Positions 53,387 through 62,857 of a stretch of DNA of 64,000 bases are shown one piece after another. Origin of the DNA: Hymenobacter volaticus (GTDB lineage Bacteria > Bacteroidota > Bacteroidia > Cytophagales > Hymenobacteraceae); NCBI RefSeq assembly GCF_022921055.1, contig NZ_CP095068.1, positions 73,785-137,784 of the forward strand, in the 5' to 3' direction. The notes beneath the pieces are model-generated. The model was not told where the DNA came from, ran no database searches, and saw only the letters and a program-made list of their open reading frames with translations. The translations under genes and the position numbers were made by a program. Each line of letters begins with the position of its first letter. Within the stretch, counting starts at the first letter, position 1.

Positions 53387-54991
53387 TTAGTACCCCGGAT
53401 TTTGCTGAAGGTTGGTGTTGAGTTGCAGTTCCACGGTGGGCACGGGATAAAGACGCCGGAAGTCGCTCTTATCCATTTTGAGCACGTCGTTGGGCAGCGG
53501 ATACTCGGTTTCGAACTGGCCGAAGCGAATCAAGTCGTTGCGGCGCCATGCTTCCCAACTTAGCTCGCGGGCCCGCTCGTCAAGTATTCCGTTGAGGGCA
53601 ATGCTGGTGGCTTGCTGGGCCCCGGCCCGGGCCCGGATTTTGTTGACGAGCACCAGCGGGGTTTGTAGCTCGCCGTTGACGGCAGTGGCTGAAGCCCCGC
53701 GCAGGATGGCTTCGGCTTTCATGAGCAGCACGTCGGCCAAGCGCAGCACGGGCACGTCGTTGCCGTTGAGGCGGGTAGCCTGAATGATGGCCGGGTCGGG
53801 GTAGTACTTGATGGAACGCACACCCTGCGACTGGGTGGCCAGCGTGTTGCCCAAGTCCATGGGTTTGGGTGGCACCAGCGTCAGCACTGGGTTGATAACC
53901 ACCTGGTTGGTGGTGCCGGGGTAATACACTGGCGTGGAGGTGAAGCCGCCGTTGCCGTCGGGCACATACTGCGGACCCGACAGCCAAGTGGCCGTGCGGG
54001 AGTCGCCGGGCAAGTTGAACCGCGCGTAGAACTCAGGCGTGGTGCTCATGGCAATGCTCAACCCCACGTTGAAGCCGTAGGCCTGCGTGAGGTAATAGAA
54101 GAAGCCAAAGCGCGTGAACTGGTTGCCGGGAATTTGCTGGTCGTAGGGAATAGCAAGGATGGTTTCCCGAATCTGGGGCCCGTTGTTGGGCAGGAAAATA
54201 TCCCGGTAGCGGGCATCGAGGGCGTAGTTGGTGTTGGCTTGCACGCTGTCGGCCATGCGTACCACGTCGGGGTAGCGGGCGGGGGCGCCGTACACTTCCG
54301 CGTTGAGGTAGAGCTTGGCTAGCAGCGCGTACACCATGCCTTTGGTCGGCCGGCCGTATTGCTGAGTGTTGGTGGCGGCCACGGCCGATTTGGCGGGCAG
54401 CTTAGGCGTCAGGCTCCGCAGCTCGCTTTCCACGAACTCGTAGATCTTGAGGCGGGGCTGGGTGGCAGGCAAGGGTGCCGTGGGGTAATCCGTAACCAAG
54501 GGCACGTTGCCGTACAAATCCAGCAGGAAAAAGTAGTAGAGCGCCCGCATGGCCCGGATTTCAGCTAGGCGCGCTTCTTTTTCTGGTTCCGCAAAGTTGA
54601 ACGAGGCCGTGACGTTGAGCAGCCGGTTGCAGGTGGTAATGCCCCCGTACGCCCACTGCCAGATGGAAAGCACATTGGGGTGGTCGGGCGTCCAGGTGTG
54701 GTAGTGCAGCTGGCGGTACTGGCCGCCGTCATCAAAGTTGCCGTCGCGGGCGGGCAGGATGGCCTCGTCGGTGGACAGCGTCTGCATGCGCCAGTACGGC
54801 ACGGCGAAGTTCGACGACAAGTTGGAGTAGATAGCCCCCACCGAGGCGTTGTAGTCGTTGAGGGTTTTGGGGAAGTTGGAAGCCACAAACTGCGACTCAA
54901 CCGGCACGTCCAGTTTTTCGCAGCTGAACAATGTAACGGCCAGCCCGCCTGCTACGAGCAGGGCGCAACTTTTGGCGTAGATTTTCAACAC
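53387..54991 (-). CDS. SusD/RagB family nutrient-binding lipoprotein
   Basis: A 534-residue outer-membrane lipoprotein that caps the SusC transporter. The signal peptide ends at the lipobox LFSC, followed by EKLDVPVESQFV. The tetratricopeptide-like helices are recognisable (LNDYNASVGAIYSNLSSNFA, MRALYYFFLLDLYGNVPLVT), and the C-terminus has VPVLRLADVLLMKAEAILRG, RARELSWEAWRRNDLIRFGQ and VPTVELQLNTNLQQNPGY. The ligand is unknown; in this neighbourhood it may be a phosphate ester or phosphoinositide head group rather than a glycan. It starts 23 nt after the SusC stop codon. Confidence 0.93.
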   Translation of the reverse strand: MLKIYAKSCALLVAGGLAVTLFSCEKLDVPVESQFVASNFPKTLNDYNASVGAIYSNLSSNFAVPYWRMQTLSTDEAILPARDGNFDDGGQYRQLHYHTWTPDHPNVLSIWQWAYGGITTCNRLLNVTASFNFAEPEKEARLAEIRAMRALYYFFLLDLYGNVPLVTDYPTAPLPATQPRLKIYEFVESELRSLTPKLPAKSAVAATNTQQYGRPTKGMVYALLAKLYLNAEVYGAPARYPDVVRMADSVQANTNYALDARYRDIFLPNNGPQIRETILAIPYDQQIPGNQFTRFGFFYYLTQAYGFNVGLSIAMSTTPEFYARFNLPGDSRTATWLSGPQYVPDGNGGFTSTPVYYPGTTNQVVINPVLTLVPPKPMDLGNTLATQSQGVRSIKYYPDPAIIQATRLNGNDVPVLRLADVLLMKAEAILRGASATAVNGELQTPLVLVNKIRARAGAQQATSIALNGILDERARELSWEAWRRNDLIRFGQFETEYPLPNDVLKMDKSDFRRLYPVPTVELQLNTNLQQNPGY

Positions 54992-55014
54992 GGCAAGGTG
55001 AAAAGGTAGCGTGA

Positions 55015-58000
55015 TTAGAAAGAAGCCGACAGCCCCAGCGTGAACGTCCGGGTCTTGGGGTAGAAGTTGTTGTTGTCGATGCCCGGCGTAAGGCCCCCAA
55101 TGTTGATTTCGGGGTCGATGCCCCGGTACTTGGTGATGATGAACAGGTTATTGGTTGACACGTAGAGGCGCAGAGCCTGCACGTACTGCGTGTGGGGCCG
55201 CAGGGTGTAGCCGAGCGTGGCGTTGTCGAGACGCAGATACGAGCCGCTTTCCAAGAAACGGTCGGAAATCAGATAGGCGTTGATGTCGGTGAAAGCCTCG
55301 CCCTGCGTAAAACGCGGGATATTTTGCAGGCGCGCATCGGCCGGGTTGTTGAGGCCGGCCAGGGTGGCGTTCAGAATCTTGTTGCCTTGTACTCCGCGTA
55401 CCAAGAAGTTCAAATCGAAGCCTTTGTAGTTGAAGGTGTTGGCCCACCCGTAAATCAGCTTGGGCTGGGCGCTGCCCACCTCTCGCATGTCGGTGGTGAG
55501 GGGCTGGGTGGCCGTCACGCTGCCGTCGGCCTTTTGGTAGGTGCTCACCCCCTGCTCGTTTTTGCCCAGGTAGTGCCAGAGCTTGAACGTGCCCAGCGGC
55601 GAACCGGGCTGCACAATCTGGCTGTAGTTGCCGCTCTGCCCCTTCCCGCCCAGCTGCGCCGTTTGGATGTAGGGAATCGTGAAGCGGTCGGTCGACAAGT
55701 TGTCGATGTTGTTCTTGTTGTGCGAGAAGTTCAGCGACGAACGCCAAGTGAAGGCCGTGGTTTGCACCGGCACCACGCTCAGGGCTACTTCAATGCCACG
55801 ATTAGTCATGCGGCCCACGTTGGCCGTGTAGGTGGTGTACTGAAATTCGGTGGATGACACCGGCAACACGTCGTCAATCAAGTCGCTGGTTTTCTTGACG
55901 TAATAATCAACCGAGCCGGTAAAGCGGTTCTGGAACAAGCCAAAATCCAGGCCGACGTTGGTGGTAGCGGTGCTTTCCCATTTCAAATCGGGATTTTCGT
56001 TGCGCACGGCATTTACCACGTTCGCAATAACCCCGTTGTTAAGGTATTTGCTGCTACCCGGCGGCGTGCCGTAAATCAGGATGGCCGAGAAGGCATCGAA
56101 CCCCTGGCTGTTGCCCGATACGCCGTAGCCGGCGCGCAGCTTGAGGTCGGAGAACAGCTGCTGGTTGCGCATGAAGTTCTCGTTGATCAAGCGCCAGCCC
56201 AAGGCCGCCGTCGGAAAGTAGCCGTAACGGTTGTTGACGCCGAACACCGACGAGCCGTCGCGCCGCAACGACACTTGCGCCAGGTACCGGTCAGCGTACT
56301 GGTACTGCACCCGGGCATACTGCGAGGCGAGCCGCAGTGTGGAAATCGGGTTGTTGTCGAAGGAAAGCTGGGCTAGCGACGACGGATTAGACAAATACAG
56401 GTTGTTGGAGCCCAGCGCATCGTTGGCAAAGTTCTGGGTCGTGATGCCGAAGCCGTCGTTGGTGCGGTCCTGCTGGTAAGAGTAGCCGGCTAGCAGTTGC
56501 AGGCTGTGTTGTCCGAACGCGCGGTCGTAGTTGGCGTAAGCCTCCAGCACGTCGTTGGTATTCACGTATTCGGCGCGGCGCGCTACCCCACCCAAGTTCA
56601 CGGCCAAGCCCGACTGGCTGTTGAGGTAGCTGCTTAAGTTGGTTTGGGCGCGCTGAGTCGAACCGCTCAGCGTCAGCTTCAGGCCGGTAAGCACGTCCAC
56701 TTGCACCAAGCCATTAACCAGCGTTTTGTTGTCTTTGGTGACGTAACGGTTGTTGTTGGCCAGCGAAAGCGGGTTGAGCGGCCCACTGCCGGTGCGAGTG
56801 AAGTTTTCTTTGTAAGTGCCGTCGGGATTAAAGGGACTGACCGTGGGCAAATAAAACAACATGCCTTGCAGCGTGCTTCCCTGCGGAATATCGTTTTGAG
56901 TGGTGCTGCTGTTGATGATGTTGATGCCCAGCTTGAGGCGGTTGTTGAAAAAGCGCTGGTTGATGAACCCTCGGTAGATAAGGCGCTTCAACGACGTATT
57001 AATCAACACGCCGTTGTTTTTCAAGTAGTTCACGCTCGCGCCGTAATCCGTAGCGGTGGCCGAGCCGGTAAACGACAGGTTGTGGTTGGTGGAGTAACTG
57101 GTGCGCTCAATCAGGTCCTGCCAGTTGGTGTTCGAGCCGTCGTCGTCGGTGGGCGTGGCCAGGGGCCGGGTATTGTTGTCGGCTAGGTACTGGCGCAGTT
57201 CGTCGCCGCTGAGCACGTCGATTTTCTTGGAAACCTTGGCTACGGCCCCGTAGGCGCTGTACGTCAGGCGCGACTGGCCCGCCTTGGCCCGCTTGGTGGT
57301 GATGATGATTACGCCGTTGGCTGCCCGCGTGCCGTAGATGGCCGTGGAAGAGGCATCCTTGAGCACGTCGATGGTGGCAATGTCGTCGGGGGCCAGCAGG
57401 TCGATGCTCGCGCCCGGCACCCCGTCGATAACGTAGAACGGCTCCGTTACGCCCCCGTTCACGGTGCGGATGGTACTTGGCCCCCGCAGCACCACCGACG
57501 GGCGCTGGTTGGGGTCGCCGCTTTTGGTGATGTTGAGGCCCGCCACCTTGCCTTGCAGCAGCTCGGCGGGGGTGGTCAGCACCCCCGGGTTGAATTCCTC
57601 GGCTTTGATGGACGTTACGGAGCCAGTAATATCCTGGCGGCTGGCCGTACCGTAGCCGATTACTACTACGTCCTTCAGCTTTTGGGCATCGGGCAGTAGC
57701 GTTACGTTCAGGCTGGTCTGGGTTCCGACCACCACTTCCTTGCTCACCGTCCCCACAAACGAGAACACCAGAATATCGGCGGGCCCGCTGGTCTTGATGC
57801 TGTAGGAGCCGTCGGTATCACTGGTTGCCACCGTGCTGCCATCCTTGACGCGGACCATGACGCCGGGCAGCGCCGCGTTTTTCTCGTCGGTTACGGTGCC
57901 TTTTACGGTCTGTTGGGCCAGCGCTACAGCCGGGGCCAATAGCAGTGGCAGCACCAGTTTGCAAGATCGAAGACGGTTGAATTGCAACCACAGCAAGGGC

Positions 58001-58020
58001 GTGGAGTAGCACTTTTTCAT
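55015..58020 (-). CDS. SusC/RagA family TonB-dependent outer-membrane transporter
   Basis: A 1001-residue TonB-linked barrel. It has a signal peptide, an N-terminal carboxypeptidase-like domain (VKGTVTDEKNAALPGVMVRV), then the plug with the SusC hallmarks VVVIGYGTASRQDITGSVTS and RGPSTIRTVNGGVTEPFYVI DGVPG, DASSTAIYGTRAANGVIIIT, and many barrel strands ending in TFTLGLSASF. The terminal phenylalanine suits BAM-mediated insertion. First gene of the transcript SusC-SusD-PLC-PHP. Its upstream gap (58021-58269) must hold the promoter; I saw no exact TAnnTTTG box there and only a single weak TTGTCATAA half-site at about 58077-58085. Confidence 0.94.
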   Translation of the reverse strand: MKKCYSTPLLWLQFNRLRSCKLVLPLLLAPAVALAQQTVKGTVTDEKNAALPGVMVRVKDGSTVATSDTDGSYSIKTSGPADILVFSFVGTVSKEVVVGTQTSLNVTLLPDAQKLKDVVVIGYGTASRQDITGSVTSIKAEEFNPGVLTTPAELLQGKVAGLNITKSGDPNQRPSVVLRGPSTIRTVNGGVTEPFYVIDGVPGASIDLLAPDDIATIDVLKDASSTAIYGTRAANGVIIITTKRAKAGQSRLTYSAYGAVAKVSKKIDVLSGDELRQYLADNNTRPLATPTDDDGSNTNWQDLIERTSYSTNHNLSFTGSATATDYGASVNYLKNNGVLINTSLKRLIYRGFINQRFFNNRLKLGINIINSSTTQNDIPQGSTLQGMLFYLPTVSPFNPDGTYKENFTRTGSGPLNPLSLANNNRYVTKDNKTLVNGLVQVDVLTGLKLTLSGSTQRAQTNLSSYLNSQSGLAVNLGGVARRAEYVNTNDVLEAYANYDRAFGQHSLQLLAGYSYQQDRTNDGFGITTQNFANDALGSNNLYLSNPSSLAQLSFDNNPISTLRLASQYARVQYQYADRYLAQVSLRRDGSSVFGVNNRYGYFPTAALGWRLINENFMRNQQLFSDLKLRAGYGVSGNSQGFDAFSAILIYGTPPGSSKYLNNGVIANVVNAVRNENPDLKWESTATTNVGLDFGLFQNRFTGSVDYYVKKTSDLIDDVLPVSSTEFQYTTYTANVGRMTNRGIEVALSVVPVQTTAFTWRSSLNFSHNKNNIDNLSTDRFTIPYIQTAQLGGKGQSGNYSQIVQPGSPLGTFKLWHYLGKNEQGVSTYQKADGSVTATQPLTTDMREVGSAQPKLIYGWANTFNYKGFDLNFLVRGVQGNKILNATLAGLNNPADARLQNIPRFTQGEAFTDINAYLISDRFLESGSYLRLDNATLGYTLRPHTQYVQALRLYVSTNNLFIITKYRGIDPEINIGGLTPGIDNNNFYPKTRTFTLGLSASF

Positions 58021-58269
58021 GCGTGCGCAGTAAAATTTGATGCTTGCTTAGAAGCTGCAAAGCAACGGCGCACTTGTTATGACAACGTGACCCGAGTGTT
58101 ACGATTAGTATATATGCGTCGCCTAATAGAACTGATTTCGCTACCCCCGTCCTGCTAATCAGGGCGGCAGCTGCCTGAGTTTTCGCATGCGCCAAGCACT
58201 CAAATAGCCCTTATTAGGCTCCGACCAGTGTTTCGGTTGGAGCCAGGCCAGATCTAGGTCGCGTAGAAA
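58021..58269. promoter_or_regulatory. Upstream region of the SusC/D-phospholipase operon
   Basis: About 250 bp separate the phosphatase stop codon from the SusC start. It is the likely promoter region of the operon at 50741-58020. I found no strong hairpin terminator after the phosphatase, so read-through from upstream is possible. A single TTGTCATAA on the minus strand (complement of about 58077-58085) resembles a PhoB half-site, but the second half is missing. Confidence 0.4.
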
Positions 58270-59930
58270 TTACTTGCGCGCCTTTTTAGCGGGTGGTCCG
58301 CTGCTCAACACCTCCACAATGGGCTGGCCGGTACAAGCGCTAGGCAACTTGCTATTGAGTAGCATGGCGGCAGTGGGCGCAATATCGGTGATGACATGCG
58401 GCGCGTAGCTAACGCCCGTAGGGATGCCTAGGCCATACCACAGCAGCGGTACGTGGCTATCGTAAGCGTAGCCGGTGCCGTGGCTGGCCCCTACCCCGAT
58501 GTCGCCGGTCCAACCAGGCAGCAGTTCAAAGCGCACGTCACCAAAGAGCGGAAAATACAAGCCGTTTTGCAGCTTGGCTTCGAGGTAGGTGGTGTAGCTG
58601 GCGTTCAGCAGCTGGGTGGTGGTATTGACTTGGGCAATGCCGGGCTGCTCCCGCAGAAAGTCAGCCAGCAGCTGTTGCACCCGGGCCGGTTCCGCCTTCT
58701 GCTGCTTCATGAGGGTCCGACTAAGGTAGTACATGTGGTTGCGCTCGGCTTCTATCCACTGGCCAGGACCAAGCTGGGTTACCAGATAGGCATTGGCCGC
58801 TTGGTTGAGGGCTGCTTGCGAATAAGAACCCACGGGAGCCTGCTGGTCGGCTAGGTAGCGGGTTACTTCGCTGGCACCGTGGTCGGCGGTCAGAAACACG
58901 GTGTACTTGCCTTTGCCCACCGTTTTATCCAAGGCTTGCAATAGCCGAGCAATTTCGAGGTCGAGGCGCAGGTACAAGTCGTTTTCTTCCTTGGAAAGTG
59001 GACCGAACGTGTGGCCTACCGCGTCGGGACTTGAATAGCTGACGGCCAGCAAATCGGGTACTTCGTCGCGGCCCAGATCGGTGTTTTGCAAGGCGGCCAA
59101 AACAAGGTCAGTCAGCAAATTATCGCCGAATGGCGAGGTATACATGCTCTCGTAGGCGGGCGGATTGAGGGGTGCTAGCTTCGCCAGCGGATACGGGAAG
59201 GTGGCGGCCGTCTTGCCTTTGAAAATACGTTCGTAGCGGTTGGAGTCGGGCAGGCTGTTCAGGTAAGCCGCCGGTTCGCGCAGGGGCGTCCAGGTTTGCT
59301 GCCGGTAGGCGTCGGCTTTTTTCAGGGCGTTGAAGTCGCGCACCCAGGCCGGGAGCTGGGGCATGTAGTAGGTACTGGAAATAAAGTCGCCGGTGTTTGT
59401 ATCCAGCCAGAACGCGCCGTCGGCCATGTGGCCGGCCGGCAAAGCCGACGCCCGGTCTTTGAGCGACAGCGCCAGCACTTTGCTGCGGCCCCATAGGTCA
59501 TTTTGAGCTCGTCGCCGAGGGTGGTGCTGAGCTGATTGCGAGCCGACACCCCGAGTCCCTTGCTGGTAGTACCCACCAGTTGTACGGTGGTATCGTCGGT
59601 GCAATACACGTCGTGGCGCAAACGGCGGTCGTACCACGAGTTGCCCACGATGCCGTGGTAGCGCGGGGTGGTCCCAGTGTATACCGAGGAGTGGCCCGGA
59701 CCAGTCACGGTCGGAATGTAGTTGTACTGCGTGTTGCGGCACTCGAAGCCTTCTCGGCGCAGCCGGTTGAAGCCGTCGGGCCCGAACTGGTCGCCGTAAC
59801 GCGTGAGGTAGTCCGGCCGCATCTGGTCGACCATGATGCCCACCATGAGCTTGGGAACGGGGCGGTTTTGGGCCAGCAGTACCGGACTGCTAAGCAGCAG
59901 GCCAGCGGCCAGCAAGAGTTTCGAGATCAT
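58270..59930 (-). pseudogene. PafA-type alkaline phosphatase, frameshifted
   Basis: A secreted alkaline phosphatase of the PafA/nucleotide pyrophosphatase superfamily, which releases phosphate from many monoesters. Start ATG 59930 begins the signal peptide LLLAAGLLLSSPVLLAQ. The N-terminal frame has the first metal Asp in VGIMVDQMRPDYLTRYG, the nucleophile Thr76 in PTVTGPGHSSVYTG and Asn97 in GIVGNSWYDR. It breaks after LGDELKMTYG; one missing G in the run at 59489-59492 restores SLKDRASALPAGHMADGA, the Lys/Arg pair that marks PafA. SYSSPDAVGHTFGP, FLTADHGASEV and DSHVPLLWYG give the other ligands. Reconstructed length is about 553 residues, normal for PafA. Confidence 0.9.
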
Positions 59931-59940
59931 ACTACAAAAA

Positions 59941-59963
59941 CGCACTCCACTTACGGGAGTGCG
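59941..59963 (-). other. Short hairpin in the phosphatase leader
   Basis: CGCACTCC (59941-59948) pairs with GGAGTGCG (59956-59963) around a 7-nt loop, 11 nt upstream of the phosphatase start codon. It could hinder ribosome access or be incidental; the ~240-nt gap holds no gene. Confidence 0.35.
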
Positions 59964-60130
59964 TGCTAATAGGAGTTGAGGTTTATGACGGCTCGTGACG
60001 CACACGTGGCGCCCCGCGAGAATATACTTTTTGGCGTGAGTCCTATCCGCCGAAGCTGGTGGGTGCCGCCGGTGACGAGCGGCTTATTGGGCGCCACTGG
60101 CAACGCAGTGCACCCCGTAAGCAACTGCTA

Positions 60131-60159
60131 GCAACCAAGCACTAGGACTGCTTGGTTGC
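60131..60159 (-). terminator. Intrinsic terminator of the EEP-fold enzyme gene
   Basis: GCAACCAAGC (60131-60140) pairs with GCTTGGTTGC (60150-60159) around a 9-nt loop, 12 nt beyond the stop codon of the EEP-fold gene on the minus strand. No T-run follows, so it may be leaky. Confidence 0.6.
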
Positions 60160-60170
60160 GCTTGCCGAGC

Positions 60171-61022
60171 CTACTTCTTCTTAACCTGGTATTGCACTTC
60201 GATGGCCACCGGGTAATGATCCGAAGGCGTTTTGCCTGCGCCGTAGGTCTCGGTCAGAATGCCGTAGCGAGAGACCGTAAAGGTTGGGCCGAGGAAGATG
60301 TGGTCGATGCGGGCGTCGGTTTTGGCTTTTGGGTTGAAGCCATTAAACGTACCGTTGGGCGCATACACCACCTTGGCCGTTTGGTAAGCATCTTTCAGGT
60401 TGCTGGTCGTGCCCAGGATGGTGTAGCTTTCGTTGGTTTGGTCGATGTTGAAATCCCCGGTCAGGATAACTGGCGTCGTACCGGCCATCTGCTTGATTTT
60501 GGCCAGGATCAGCTTGGCGCTTTCCTTGCGCGCCTCTACGCCGACGTGGTCGAAGTGGGTATTGAAGAAATAGAACGTGAAGCCGGTGGCCTTTTCCTGA
60601 AACTGGCCCCAAGAGCAAACTCGCGGCAGGGCGGCGTCCCAGCCTTTGCTGGGCACTGTGCTGGTAGGCGAAAGCCAGAAGGTGCCCTGCTGAAGCAGCT
60701 TGAACTTGTCTTGCTTGTAGAAGATGGCAGAAAACTCACCGGCCTGTTTACCGTCGTCGCGGCCCACGCCCAGATGGGCGTAGCCGGGAAGTTGGCCAGT
60801 TAAGTCTTGGAGCTGGTTGTAAAGCACTTCCTGCGTACCGAACACGTCGAAGTCCTGAAACTGGATCAGCTTGGCCATGTACGGCAAACGGTTTTTCCAG
60901 GCATTGGCCGTGTCTTGCTTGTTATCGTAGCGGATGTTGTAGGTGGCCACCTTCAGAGTTTGGGCCGGTAGCTTGACTGAAATAGCCAGCAGCAAGACAG
61001 CGAAAAAAAGCCGTTTGAGCAT
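60171..61022 (-). CDS. Endonuclease/exonuclease/phosphatase family protein, secreted
   Basis: A 283-residue exported enzyme of the EEP superfamily (DNase I/inositol 5-phosphatase/sphingomyelinase fold). The start ATG at 61022 opens a signal peptide, LFFAVLLLAISVKLPAQ. The catalytic signatures are present in order: ATYNIRYDN, DVFGTQEVLYNQL (metal Glu), FFNTHFDHVGVEARKES (His), VILTGDFNIDQTNES (Asp/Asn), DARIDHIFLG and PSDHYPVAIEV (final Asp-His). This is the set used to cleave phosphoesters; nucleic acid, phosphoinositide or sphingomyelin substrates are possible. It starts 38 nt after SusD2 and is part of the same operon. Confidence 0.9.
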   Translation of the reverse strand: MLKRLFFAVLLLAISVKLPAQTLKVATYNIRYDNKQDTANAWKNRLPYMAKLIQFQDFDVFGTQEVLYNQLQDLTGQLPGYAHLGVGRDDGKQAGEFSAIFYKQDKFKLLQQGTFWLSPTSTVPSKGWDAALPRVCSWGQFQEKATGFTFYFFNTHFDHVGVEARKESAKLILAKIKQMAGTTPVILTGDFNIDQTNESYTILGTTSNLKDAYQTAKVVYAPNGTFNGFNPKAKTDARIDHIFLGPTFTVSRYGILTETYGAGKTPSDHYPVAIEVQYQVKKK

Positions 61023-61060
61023 AGAAAAGCGGAAAACAAGTAAGTGAAACGTGGACGTGC

Positions 61061-62854
61061 CTAATTCCAGCCCGGATTCTGGCCCAGCTTGGGGTTGAGC
61101 AGACGGTCGGCCTCCGGAATTGGGTACAAGTAGTACTTTTCTTCCCACTTGCGGGTAATGTTGTTGAGCCAAGTTATTTCACCGGTGTTGCCGTTGCTGA
61201 GCCGCTGGGGGTTGGGGCCGCTGCCGGTAGTAGGCGCCACGTTCACGTAGGTTACACCCGGGGTGCGCGTGGCCGGCAGTGTGGTGTAGAAGGCAACATC
61301 CAAAATGCCATCTTCATTTAAATCCAGCGGCTGGTTGAGGGCGGGTACATAGAACCCATTCCAAGGCATGTCCATCAGTTCGCCCCGGTGCCAGCGCACA
61401 ATGTCGTAGAAGCGGAAGCCTTCCAGGGCCAGCTCTACGCCTCGCTCGCGGCGCACTTCCAGCAGTGTAGGGTCGGTGATGCCCGGAAAGTATTTGGTTT
61501 GCAGGTAAGCATCCGCCACGGTGGGCTTGGCGGTCAGGCCGCCCGTGATGCCGGCGCGCTGCCGCAGCGCCCCTATCGTACGGGCCCAATCCGCGTCGGT
61601 CAGGGTGCCGAGTTCGGCTTTGGCTTCGGCGTAATTGAGCAGCACCTCGGCGTAGCGGATGGTGGGGATAGAATTGGTATTGCGCGTGCCGCCGTCAGGG
61701 TACGTGTCGTCCACGGTCCACTTGATGGGCTGATAGCCGGTGTAGGTGTAGGAAAACACGGGCGGCGCGGGCTCGGGCGTGCCGCCGTTTAAGCGCTTGT
61801 AGCTGCCCATCCGAATAGTTTGCTGCAAGCGTTTGTCGCGGTTTTTCACTTCTTGCGCAAACGGCATCGTTTCGTAGCCCGGCTTGCTGGTGAAAGGCGT
61901 GCCGTCCTGGTTGAGGTAAGTATTCACGAAGGTGCGGATCAAGCTACCACGCACGCCGTAGGTGGCGCTGGTCCAGTACCAGTTCGCGTCGTTGAACACA
62001 CTCAGGGCCGGGTCGGCCACGGCCGCCAGAATAATTTCGCTGGCTACCGGTGCCTGGCTGATGAACAGCTGCCGATACGCCAAATCGGTTCCGCCCGCCG
62101 TGTTGAGGCTGAACCCCCCGTTGGTCATGACGCTGTTGGCTGCCGAAGCTGCTTCCGTTAACCAGGTGTTGGCACTGCTGCCCAAGTTGTAGCTTGTATG
62201 ATACTTACGGAACGTGCCCTCAAACAAGCACACCCGCGACTTGAAAGCGAAGGCCACTTGCTTGGTGATCAAGCTGCGGCTGTTGTCAGGCGTGGTAGTG
62301 ATGTTGGCGCAAGCAAAGTTCAAGTCGGCCAGCACCGAATCCATGACCAGGGTGCGCGGGTCGCGGGCGTTGTAAAGGGCCGGATCGGCCATGTCGAGCG
62401 GCTTGCTGATCCAAGGCACATCCCCGAAACGCCGCACTTTATCGAAGTAAAACCAAGCGCGGAAAAACCGGGCCAGCCCCACGTAGTTGTTGCGGACAGC
62501 CAGCGGCACGGCGGGGTTCTTGGCGTTGGCAATGAAAAAGTTGATGTTGCGTAGGGGCCGCCAGTCCCAGCCGCTGCTTTGCCGGGCATTGAACACGCCC
62601 GTAACTAGCAGATCGGGCACTTGCGTGCGGGCCAGGTAATCCGACATGGCGTCGCCGCGGTGAAGGTCGTTGGCCGTGGGCAGTACGTCGTAGAACGAAG
62701 TGGCATACAGTTCCATGCCCCGCTCACTCCCAAATACGGCGTCGCCCGTGACCGTGGCTTGCGGTTCCTGGTCCAGCTTTTCGCAGCCCATCAGCGCGAC
62801 ACTCAAGCATAAGAGCCAACCAATGTAGTACTTCATGACTTTGCTGTTTTTCAT
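61061..62854 (-). CDS. SusD/RagB family nutrient-binding lipoprotein (second pair)
   Basis: A 597-residue outer-membrane lipoprotein. The signal peptide ends in the lipobox LMGC, then EKLDQEPQATVTGDAVFG. SusD-type helices are visible in LARFFRAWFYFDKVRRFGDV and PWISKPLDMADPALYNARDP, and the C-terminal motif reads IRYAEVLLNYAEAKAELGTL, LLEVRRERGVELALEGFRFY, DIVRWHRGELM, and LYPIPEADRLLNPKLGQNPG. It is not closely similar to the SusD at 53387, so it may bind another ligand. It begins 3 nt after the SusC2 stop codon, which indicates translational coupling. Confidence 0.93.
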   Translation of the reverse strand: MKNSKVMKYYIGWLLCLSVALMGCEKLDQEPQATVTGDAVFGSERGMELYATSFYDVLPTANDLHRGDAMSDYLARTQVPDLLVTGVFNARQSSGWDWRPLRNINFFIANAKNPAVPLAVRNNYVGLARFFRAWFYFDKVRRFGDVPWISKPLDMADPALYNARDPRTLVMDSVLADLNFACANITTTPDNSRSLITKQVAFAFKSRVCLFEGTFRKYHTSYNLGSSANTWLTEAASAANSVMTNGGFSLNTAGGTDLAYRQLFISQAPVASEIILAAVADPALSVFNDANWYWTSATYGVRGSLIRTFVNTYLNQDGTPFTSKPGYETMPFAQEVKNRDKRLQQTIRMGSYKRLNGGTPEPAPPVFSYTYTGYQPIKWTVDDTYPDGGTRNTNSIPTIRYAEVLLNYAEAKAELGTLTDADWARTIGALRQRAGITGGLTAKPTVADAYLQTKYFPGITDPTLLEVRRERGVELALEGFRFYDIVRWHRGELMDMPWNGFYVPALNQPLDLNEDGILDVAFYTTLPATRTPGVTYVNVAPTTGSGPNPQRLSNGNTGEITWLNNITRKWEEKYYLYPIPEADRLLNPKLGQNPGWN

Positions 62855-62857
62855 CCG

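Noticed and set aside
54680..55009. Plus-strand frame opposite SusD
   Set aside because: Antisense shadow of a strongly supported SusD gene.
58077..58085. TTGTCATAA as a PhoB box before SusC
   Set aside because: Only one half-site; the required direct repeat at 11-bp spacing is missing. Kept as a note only.
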